A DNA stretch of 20,960 nucleotides, taken from positions 1-20,960 of the forward strand of contig CALXZW010000010.1 of the NCBI GenBank assembly GCA_944393345.1, in the 5' to 3' direction. This document shows positions 15,094-20,960 of the stretch, one piece after another; the stretch's first letter is position 1, and each line of letters starts with the position of its first letter. The notes under the pieces were generated by a model, which searched no databases, was not told where the DNA came from, and saw only the letters and a program-made list of their open reading frames with translations. The stretch is from an uncultured Clostridia bacterium. GTDB taxonomy: Bacteria; Bacillota; Clostridia; TANB77; CAG-508. The translations under genes were made by a program, and so were the position numbers.

Positions 15094-15621
15094 ATGAAAA
15101 TAAAAATAACAGGAAAGGAACTAAAGATAACAGAAGCAATAAACGATTATGTTGAAAAAAAATTAGATAGAATTGATAAGTATTTTGAAGATGCAGAAGC
15201 AGAAGTTACATTAAGAACAGAAAAAAATGAGCAAATAGCTGAAATTTATGTTATTGCAAATGGAGAAAAATATAGAGCAGTAACAGAGGATAAAGATATG
15301 TATGCATCTATAGATAAAGACATAGATATATTAGAAGGTCAAATACGAAAAGCTAAAACTAAAAAAGAAAAAATGATGAAAGAAGCTTCAATTAAGACAA
15401 TGGAAGTTGTAAATGAGAATAAGAATGAAATAAATGATGAAATAATAAAAACATCATATTATGAAATAAAACCAATGACACCTGAAGATGCAGTTTTAAA
15501 ACTAAAAGAAAAACCAACACACAACTTTTTAGTTTTTGTAAATGTAGAAACAGGAAAAGTAAATGCAGTACATAAATTAAAAGATGGAAAAAATTATGGC
15601 TTAGTAGAGCCAGAAGCATAG
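15094..15621 (+). CDS. hpf: ribosome hibernation promoting factor, long form
   Basis: A 175-residue protein that inactivates 70S ribosomes and joins them to 100S dimers in stationary phase. The N-terminal S30AE domain (1-about 95) begins MKIKITGKELKITEAINDYV and has the typical KKLDRIDKYF and MYASIDKDIDILEGQIRK. A charged linker (KTKKEKMMKEA) leads to the C-terminal dimerisation domain (about 120-175) with KPMTPEDAVLKLKEKPTHNF, LVFVNVETGKVNAVHKLKDG and NYGLVEPEA. Length and both domains match the long HPF of Firmicutes. GAAGGGAG stands before the ATG. A perfect terminator follows the stop directly. Confidence 0.95.
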   Translation: MKIKITGKELKITEAINDYVEKKLDRIDKYFEDAEAEVTLRTEKNEQIAEIYVIANGEKYRAVTEDKDMYASIDKDIDILEGQIRKAKTKKEKMMKEASIKTMEVVNENKNEINDEIIKTSYYEIKPMTPEDAVLKLKEKPTHNFLVFVNVETGKVNAVHKLKDGKNYGLVEPEA

Positions 15622-15647
15622 AAGGTAGAAATACCTTCTTATTTTTT
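15621..15647 (+). terminator. Rho-independent terminator after hpf
   Basis: GAAGGTA (15621-15627), GAAA loop, TACCTTC (15632-15638), then TTATTTTTT. The stem starts at the last base of the hpf stop codon. Confidence 0.9.
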
Positions 15648-15659
15648 GGAGAAAAAATT

Positions 15660-15958
15660 ATGAAGAGTTTAAATAAAAAAATATATTACTATTTTTAGGA
15701 ATATTTATTTTTTCTATGTTTACGTATATATTCTTTATTACAGGATTTCAATCTATAGATACATATAAAATTGTAACTTTAGGATTAGATGAATATGCTA
15801 AATCATATTCTTTAAGTGATGGAAGAATATTTATGGGGATTTTAAATTTAATTGCTGATAGTGTTAATATAAATTTGAAATTAAAAAATGAATATTTTAA
15901 AAATGACGAAGAGTCAATGAAAATAATAGATAATGTTATATATATGCAAACAAAATAA
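15660..15958 (+). pseudogene. small membrane-anchored protein of unknown function, split by a frameshift in a T run
   Basis: ATG at 15660 follows GGAGA (15648-15652) and reads MKSLNKKIYYYF, then meets TAG at 15696. With one more T in the T5 run at 15692-15696, the frame continues LGIFIFSMFTYIFFITGFQ and then the ORF ending at 15958, giving about 99 residues: one N-terminal helix followed by a hydrophilic part (SIDTYKIVTLGLDEYAKSYS, ADSVNINLKLKNEYF). I do not recognise the family. The ATG at 15716 lies in the middle of the helix and has no ribosome binding site, so it is unlikely to be the true start. Confidence 0.55.
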
Positions 15959-15984
15959 AGGCAGGAAATCAAATCCTGCCTTTA
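15957..15984. terminator. bidirectional hairpin between convergent genes
   Basis: AAAGGCAGGA (15957-15966) and TCCTGCCTTT (15974-15983) form a perfect 10-bp stem with loop AATCAAA. It stands between the plus gene ending at 15958 and the minus SASP gene ending at 16050. T-rich sequence follows on both strands (TTTATGTATTTT on plus, TTTATTTTG on minus), so it can serve both. Confidence 0.75.
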
Positions 15985-16035
15985 TGTATTTTATAAAAAA
16001 TATATAAAAACAAAACTTAATTTCCCGCAAAACTA

Positions 16036-16055
16036 AAATAGTATTAAAACTATTT
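16036..16055 (-). terminator. short hairpin at the end of the SASP gene
   Basis: AAATAGT/ACTATTT (16049-16055 with 16036-16042), 6-nt loop, starting in the last codons of the gene. It is followed on the minus strand by TAGTTTTG. The stem is weak and the second hairpin at 15957-15984 may be the main terminator. Confidence 0.4.
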
Positions 16056-16247
16056 CATTTGTTGTTCAGCTTGTTGTATTAATTTTTTAACCATGTTTCC
16101 ACCTATTCTACCAGCATCTCTAGAAGAAATATCACCATTATATCCGTCTTTTAAATTAACACCTACTTCACTAGCTACTTCATATTTGAATTTATCTAAT
16201 GCAGACATAGCTTCAGGAACTAATTTTTTGTTACTATAGTTTGCCAT
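16050..16247 (-). CDS. alpha/beta-type small acid-soluble spore protein
   Basis: A 65-residue DNA-coating spore protein. ATG at 16247-16245 is preceded by a strong AGGAGGTG. The two family signatures are present: FKYEVASEVGVNL (site cut by the germination protease GPR between Glu and the following residues) and SSRDAGRIGGNMVKKLIQ. It protects spore DNA from UV and heat and supplies amino acids in germination. Expected to be under forespore sigma-G control, but I could not find a convincing sigma-G promoter in 16255-16400. Its presence shows that the organism makes endospores. Confidence 0.96.
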   Translation of the reverse strand: MANYSNKKLVPEAMSALDKFKYEVASEVGVNLKDGYNGDISSRDAGRIGGNMVKKLIQQAEQQMK

Positions 16248-16352
16248 GTTTTTCACCTCCTGTAAATATGCATCTTTGAAAAAGTGATTGCTTTTTCTAA
16301 TACTATCATTTGCAAAAATACAAAAAAATAAACAAGAAATTTTTGGAAAAAA

Positions 16353-16381
16353 TTGATTTTTAAAAATAATAAATATATAAT
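16353..16381 (+). promoter_or_regulatory. sigma-A type promoter of the HAD phosphatase gene
   Basis: TTGATT (16353-16358), 17-nt spacer, TATAAT (16376-16381); AAGGAG and the ATG (16406) follow within 25 nt, giving a very short leader. Confidence 0.6.
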
Positions 16382-16405
16382 AAGCAAAAAAAGGAGAAAT
16401 AAAAA

Positions 16406-17282
16406 ATGTATAAATTAATAGCAGTAGATTTAGATGGAACATTATTAAATAGTTATGGAATTGTAACGGAAAATACAAAAAAAATGATAAAAAAGTGCAC
16501 CAATATTGGAATTGAAACAATAATAGCATCGGGAAGACCGATTGATTCCATAAAAACGATAGCTAAAGAAATAGAAAGTGAAAAATATTTTATAGCAGGA
16601 AATGGAGCAATTGTTTATGATATAAAAGAAGAAAAAATAATATATGAAAAATTCATACCAAAAGAAAAAATTCTTGAGATAATAAAAATTTGTGAAGAAA
16701 ATAGCATTACATATAATTTATATACAGAAACAACTATAATAGCTAAAGCATTAAAATATAATGTATTATATTATTATAAAGAAAATTTAAAAAAAGAAGA
16801 AAACAAAAAGACTAAAATAAATATTATAGAAAATATATATGAATATGTTAAAAAATCAGAAAACGAAAAATATTTAAAAATAACAATTTGTGATGAAAAC
16901 AAGACAATATTTGATTCAATAATTAGAAAACTAAAAAAAATATCAGATATTGAAATATTAGATGTATCACATATGTCAAGGAAAATAATAAAACAAGGAA
17001 CCGATGAAATATCAATAGAATATTATTATACAGAAATTTCACAAAAAAATGTTGATAAATGGTATGCTTTGGAATATTTAATAAATTTAATAAACATAAA
17101 AAAAGAAGAAGTAATAGCAATCGGAGATAATATCAATGATAAAAAAATGATAGAAAATTCAGGACTTGGAGTAGTTATGAAAGGAGCAAATCCAAGAATG
17201 ATACGGAATAGCAGATTATATAACAGATAGCAATAATGAGGAAGGAGTAGCAAATGCATTAGAAAAATTTATTAAAACTTAG
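16406..17282 (+). CDS. Cof-type HAD-IIB phosphatase with frameshifted C-terminal end
   Basis: The open frame runs 16406-17230 and encodes a sugar-phosphate type HAD hydrolase. Motif I is VDLDGTLLN (nucleophile Asp8, acid/base Asp10), motif II ASGRP, the cap domain spans about 80-190, and motif III/IV lie in ISIEYY...KWYALEYL and AIGDNINDKKMIENSGLGVVM, followed by KGANPRM. The residues after PRM (IRNSRLYNR) do not fit the family. The +1 frame from about 17206 reads GIADYITDSNNEEGVANALE and KFIKT to TAG at 17280-17282, exactly the Cof-family end. A single extra base near 17201-17206 explains this. All catalytic residues lie before the break. Substrate unknown; these enzymes act on phosphorylated sugars, pyridoxal phosphate or similar. 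Confidence 0.85.
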
Positions 17283-17401
17283 AAAATATTACAAAAATAT
17301 TACAATATTATTAACTTTTTGTTACAATAAACTAAATTATTGCTTTTGAAAAAAAAATGAGTTACAATAAAATAAATAATCGAAAAAGGGAGGTAATTGG
17401 A

Positions 17402-18487
17402 ATGGCAACAAATCCAATGCAAAGAAAGGCAAGAAATTCATTCTTATTAGGAATGCTATTAATGTTATTAATATGTGGAGTGATTATAGCTCTTTTATTT
17501 ATTCAGTTGATGAATAAAACTAAAAAGGAACAAGAAGAATTAAGACAAAGTGTTAATGTTTATGTGTTAAATCAAGATGTTAGTTCGGGACAAGTTATAA
17601 CAACAGATATGTTAGAAATGAAAACAATTAATAGAAATTTAATACCAAACAATGCTACAAGTGATTTGTCTGTTATAAGTAATTATGCATTACAAGATAA
17701 AGAAGGAAATGATATTATAACGAAAAATGGAAAATTATATATAAATATAGATAATAAAGAATATGAAATTAATCAAGAAACGGAAACAGATAATTATTAC
17801 ATAATGAGAAATAATGAAAAAAAATATATAGAGTTAAATAGTGTACCTTTAGTTGCTAAAGTTACAATGAAGACTAATACAGTTTTAACTACAGAAATGA
17901 TTGCTAAAAGTGATAATCCTACAACAGATGATTTGAGAAAAGAAGAATATAATATGTTGGTTTTACCAACAGATTTGCAAACAGGAGACTATGTTGATGT
18001 TAGGATTTTATTTCCATCAGGACAAAATTTTATAGTAGTTTCAAAAAAAGAAGTAGAGATTCCAAATATTGCTGGAGTAGATTCACTTGATACAATATGG
18101 ATGGAATTAAGGGAAGATGAAATTTTACATATGAGTTGTGCAATAGTAGAAGCATATAGAGCACCAGGAACAAAATTATATGTAACTAAATATACAGAAG
18201 CAGGAATGCAAGAAGCATCAACACCAACATTCCCAGTAAATAAAGAAACATCAGAATTAATTTCAAATAATCCAAATATTGTTCCAAAAGCAAAAGATGA
18301 AATAAATGCGAGATATTCTCAAAATGATAGTGCTAGAATAAGAAATGAATACATTAATTCAGAGATAAATGCTGCAGGAGAACAAGGCGAAAGCAATTTA
18401 CAAACAAAGGTAAATGAAAGCATAACAAATTCAAAAAATTCTAGAAAAGAATATTTAGATTCACTTAATGCTAGTGTAACACAATAA
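17402..18487 (+). CDS. cpaB: CpaB/RcpC-like Flp pilus assembly protein with SAF domain
   Basis: A 361-residue protein. GGGAGG (17388-17393) lies 8 nt before ATG 17402; an upstream in-frame ATG at 17357 has no ribosome binding site. One transmembrane helix (about 13-36), a short Lys/Glu coiled segment, then a SAF domain (VNVYVLNQDVSSGQVITTDM, LEMKTIN), interrupted by an insert (about 85-150), then the second half (VPLVAKVTMKTNTVLTTEMI). The RcpC-like part follows (LPTDLQTGDYVDVRILFPSG, FIVVSKKEVEIPN). The C-terminal 70 residues are polar and probably disordered. First gene of the Tad cluster that continues to the window end. Confidence 0.8.
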   Translation: MATNPMQRKARNSFLLGMLLMLLICGVIIALLFIQLMNKTKKEQEELRQSVNVYVLNQDVSSGQVITTDMLEMKTINRNLIPNNATSDLSVISNYALQDKEGNDIITKNGKLYINIDNKEYEINQETETDNYYIMRNNEKKYIELNSVPLVAKVTMKTNTVLTTEMIAKSDNPTTDDLRKEEYNMLVLPTDLQTGDYVDVRILFPSGQNFIVVSKKEVEIPNIAGVDSLDTIWMELREDEILHMSCAIVEAYRAPGTKLYVTKYTEAGMQEASTPTFPVNKETSELISNNPNIVPKAKDEINARYSQNDSARIRNEYINSEINAAGEQGESNLQTKVNESITNSKNSRKEYLDSLNASVTQ

Positions 18488-18506
18488 TTAATAAGGAGAT
18501 AATTGA

Positions 18507-19205
18507 ATGAAAAAAGTAGGATTTATAGGCGTATACGATAAAATCGATTTAATATTATATGTTGCAAAAATATTAACAACTTTAGGTAAAAAAGTATTAA
18601 TAGTAGATTCAACTTTAAATCAGAAAGCAAGATATATAGTTCCAACAATAAATCCTACTTTAAAATATGTAACTGAATTTGAAGAAATAGATATAGCAGT
18701 AGGATTCGAAAATTTAGAAGAAATAATTTTATATTTAGGAATACAAAATGAAAATGAATTAGAATATGACATAATATTATTTGATGTTGATAATTGCCAA
18801 AAAATTTGTGAATATAATTTAAAACAAGCGCCTAAAAATTATTTTGTGACATCATTTGATGCATATTCATTAAAAAAAGGAGTAGAGATATTAAGCCAAT
18901 TAAAGGAACCGTTTAGTTTGACTAAAATATTATTTGCTGAAGAAATATTGAAAGAAGAAGATGATTATTTAAATTATTTAGCCTTGGGTTATAAGGTGGT
19001 TTGGAATGAATATAGAATATATTTCCCAATAGAAAATGGAGATCTTACAGTTATACATGAAAATCAAAGGGTGGCAAAAATAAAATTTAAAAAATTAAGC
19101 TTTCAATATAAAGATAGTTTGGCATATATAGCAGGTGAAATTTTAGATGAAACAAGTGATACGCAAATAAGAAAGGCAATAAAATCTATAGAAAAGGGAG
19201 TATAA
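18507..19205 (+). CDS. CpaE/TadZ-like MinD-superfamily protein without Walker A
   Basis: A 232-residue protein with GGAG before its ATG, 19 nt after cpaB. It has the shape of a MinD/ParA-like ATPase: MKKVGFIGVYDKIDLILYVA in the P-loop position, KKVLIVDSTLNQKARY after it, and a Walker B-like YDIILFDVDN. The P-loop lacks GKT/GKS, so ATP hydrolysis is doubtful. It most likely partners the intact homologue encoded next to it, as a pilus-site localisation factor similar to TadZ. The assignment rests on fold-like sequence pattern and operon position. Confidence 0.6.
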   Translation: MKKVGFIGVYDKIDLILYVAKILTTLGKKVLIVDSTLNQKARYIVPTINPTLKYVTEFEEIDIAVGFENLEEIILYLGIQNENELEYDIILFDVDNCQKICEYNLKQAPKNYFVTSFDAYSLKKGVEILSQLKEPFSLTKILFAEEILKEEDDYLNYLALGYKVVWNEYRIYFPIENGDLTVIHENQRVAKIKFKKLSFQYKDSLAYIAGEILDETSDTQIRKAIKSIEKGV

Positions 19206-19206
19206 A

Positions 19207-20046
19207 ATGTCAATAATAACATTTTGGAATAATACAAAAGAACAAACAGGTAAAACTATTTCAATTGCAGCAATTAGTACATATATGGCAATAGAACATA
19301 ATTATAGAATATTGATAATTTCAACAGGAATTAATAATAAAACTTTAGATAATTGTTTTTTTCCAAAACCAAAAGTAAAGAAGAATATGGGGATATTTGG
19401 ACCCAATACTAATTTAGCGATGGAAGATGGAATAGAAGGATTATCTAAAATGATGAGAAGTAATAAACTTTCACCAGATATAATAACTAATTATACTAAA
19501 ACTGTTTTTAAAGAAAGACTGGAAGTTTTGCAAGCATATGTAGGAGAGAAAAGTTTATATCAGGATCTATCAAAAATATATCCAGAAATTATTAATTTAG
19601 CCAATCAATACTATGATCTTGTTTTTGTTGATTTAGATTTAGAGTTAGACAAAAATACTATAGATACAATATTAGCTAATTCAAATTTAGTGATAAATAC
19701 GGTAAGTCAAAGAATTTCAAGTATTAATAATTTTATGGAACAGTATAAAAAGAATACAGGAATTAAAACAGCAAAAAACTTGATATTAATAGGAAGATAT
19801 GATAAATACTCAAAATATTCAGTGAAAAATATTTCTAGATATATTGGAGAAAAAAATAAAATACTGTGTATCCCATATAATACGTTATTTTTTGAAGCAT
19901 GTGAAGAAGCAAGTGTCCCAGAACTTTTTTTAAAATTAAGAAGAAGTATAAGTGAAGATGATAGAAATTCAATTTTTATATTAGAGGTGCAAAGAGCAGC
20001 ACAAAATATAATATATAGATTACAAAATTTACAAGTTAAGCTATAG
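19207..20046 (+). CDS. cpaE: CpaE/TadZ-like ATPase with deviant Walker A
   Basis: A 279-residue protein starting one base after the previous stop, with GGGAG at 19196-19200 inside that gene. The P-loop is KEQTGKTIS (Lys11 and Lys16), the deviant Walker A of MinD/ParA proteins with its extra signature lysine. Walker B is YYDLVFVDLDLELD. The middle holds NLILIGRYDKYSKYSVKN and the end EVQRAAQNIIYRLQNLQ. In Tad systems such ATPases position the assembly machinery at the membrane. The gene order CpaB, two CpaE-like, CpaF supports it. Confidence 0.75.
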   Translation: MSIITFWNNTKEQTGKTISIAAISTYMAIEHNYRILIISTGINNKTLDNCFFPKPKVKKNMGIFGPNTNLAMEDGIEGLSKMMRSNKLSPDIITNYTKTVFKERLEVLQAYVGEKSLYQDLSKIYPEIINLANQYYDLVFVDLDLELDKNTIDTILANSNLVINTVSQRISSINNFMEQYKKNTGIKTAKNLILIGRYDKYSKYSVKNISRYIGEKNKILCIPYNTLFFEACEEASVPELFLKLRRSISEDDRNSIFILEVQRAAQNIIYRLQNLQVKL

Positions 20047-20056
20047 GAGGGAAAAT

Positions 20057-20960
20057 ATGTCAATGATTGTAAATGTTATTTTAATTCTTATTGTTATAAT
20101 AATAGCCGGTTATATGGTATTTTATTTAATAAAAAAGAAAAAAAATGCAAAAGTTGAAAACATAGTAGATATAGATGATAAAACATATACTATAGAAAAA
20201 ATGACAGAATTTGTAAAAAAAAGATTAGACGAAATAACAAAAATAAATTTGTATGATATTGGTTTATCCGAAGAAGAATTAAAAAGAAGAAAGAATAAAA
20301 AATATGAATTAAAGAAAGCATTAAAAGGATGTACATATGGAGATGTCAATGATAAAAAGTATGTTAAAGAATTGATATTTGACATATTATCAAAAGAATA
20401 TGGTGTTAATGAGTCTAATATTTCTTCTGCAATATCATTTGATGTTCCTTCACTTCTAACACCTCAAGATAAATTTGATATTTTAATATATGCATATAAA
20501 AAAGAATTTGGATATGAAGCATTGACAGAATTGATAAAAAAATATGATTTAGCAGTTTTAAAATATGTAGAAGGAGAAACTAAGCCTAGCTATGTTATAA
20601 CTAGTAATGAAATTGAAGAAATATATGAAAAAGAACATTTATTATTGTCTTTTTCTGATAAATTAAGTATAGTGGTACAAAGAATATATCAGCATTATAA
20701 AGGATATAGTAGTATTGATGAAGTAAGAGATATGAATATAGATGGTGTATCAGGAGGTGTTTCTGGTTTACCAGAAAGTTTCTTAAGTCAAGTTGCACAA
20801 ACTGATGGAGACTATTTAAATCAGATTTCAGAGCATAAAGTTCCAAGAGCATGTGATAGTATTTGGATATTTTTCCAAGGTAAATCTATAAGATTAGCAT
20901 TTTTATCATTTGGTACAGAATCAGAATTAAAAAGAGTATGTCAAAATATTTACAAATATA
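20057..20960 (+). CDS. cpaF: CpaF/TadA-type pilus assembly ATPase, N-terminal part (runs off the window)
   Basis: Open for 301 codons to the window edge. GGAGGG (20046-20051) lies 5 nt before ATG 20057; a second Met two codons on is less well placed. Unusual for the family, it begins with a transmembrane helix (about 5-26, VNVILILIVIIIAGYMVFYL) before the cytoplasmic domains. The recognisable CpaF core starts near residue 195: LSFSDKLSIVVQRIYQHYKG, then EVRDMNIDGVSGGVSGLPES, SIWIFFQGKSIRLAFLSFG and ELKRVCQNIYKY. The Walker A, Asp box and Walker B lie beyond the window. It would power Flp pilin polymerisation or secretion. Confidence 0.85.
   Translation, partial: MSMIVNVILILIVIIIAGYMVFYLIKKKKNAKVENIVDIDDKTYTIEKMTEFVKKRLDEITKINLYDIGLSEEELKRRKNKKYELKKALKGCTYGDVNDKKYVKELIFDILSKEYGVNESNISSAISFDVPSLLTPQDKFDILIYAYKKEFGYEALTELIKKYDLAVLKYVEGETKPSYVITSNEIEEIYEKEHLLLSFSDKLSIVVQRIYQHYKGYSSIDEVRDMNIDGVSGGVSGLPESFLSQVAQTDGDYLNQISEHKVPRACDSIWIFFQGKSIRLAFLSFGTESELKRVCQNIYKY

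Noticed and set aside
16255..16400. Sigma-G promoter for the SASP gene
   Set aside because: TGTATTT and GATAGTAT elements are present on the minus strand, but no pair fits the sigma-G -35/-10 consensus with the right spacing.
16248..16529. Upstream extension of the SASP reading frame on the minus strand
   Set aside because: The extension is Phe/Leu-rich, antisense to the HAD gene and lacks a ribosome binding site; the AGGAGGTG before 16247 fixes the start.
17300..17328. Promoter before the Tad operon (TTACAA, 17 nt, TACAAT)
   Set aside because: The -35 element matches only about half of the consensus and the region is repetitive AT sequence, so it is not listed as a feature.

Overview
The window is very AT-rich (by eye about a quarter G+C) and looks like chromosomal DNA of a spore-forming, anaerobic, low-GC Firmicute, most likely an uncultured Clostridia lineage. 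The indicators are an alpha/beta-type small acid-soluble spore protein, the LL-diaminopimelate aminotransferase (DapL) lysine route next to DapF, a sortase-anchored surface protein, strong AGGAGG ribosome binding sites, two TTG starts, and a Tad/Flp pilus cluster of clostridial type. No phage, IS or CRISPR structure is visible.

Layout. 1-33: tail of an upstream ORF. 34-408: noncoding, with a candidate structured RNA, an intrinsic terminator and a sigma-A promoter. 409-3719: a secreted papain-family (C1) protease with lectin-like and Big_3 Ig-like repeats and an LPHTG sortase signal, split by a 1-nt frameshift. 3792-4445: an M23 peptidase/SH3 lysin without signal peptide. 4446-5781 (minus): a secreted Ig-like surface protein, also frameshifted. 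5913-6933: a biotin ligase without HTH domain and a TIGR04086-type membrane protein. 7012-7221 (minus): a small unknown gene. 7222-7623: a regulatory region with two dyads and a consensus promoter. 7624-9787: a four-gene operon with a TasA/camelysin-like protein, a SipW-type signal peptidase and two more membrane-anchored partners. 9976-12064: dapF-dapL. 12173-14988: a frameshifted HD phosphohydrolase, then SecD-like and SecF-like proteins. 15094-15621: long-form ribosome hibernation factor. 15660-15958: frameshifted small membrane protein. 16050-16247 (minus): SASP. 16406-17282: Cof-type HAD phosphatase with a frameshifted C-terminus. 17402-20960: start of a Tad pilus operon (CpaB-like, two CpaE/TadZ-like ATPases, CpaF N-terminus).

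Theme. Much of the window concerns the cell surface: a wall-anchored protease, a lysin, Ig-like surface proteins, a TasA/SipW-type fibre or matrix operon, the Sec export accessory pair and a Tad pilus. Housekeeping genes (biotin ligase, lysine/meso-DAP synthesis, HPF) are interspersed.

Caveat. Five genes carry what looks like a single-nucleotide frameshift, several in A or T runs. That density points to uncorrected sequencing or assembly indels more than to real gene decay, so the split ORFs should be read as probable single genes until reads are checked.
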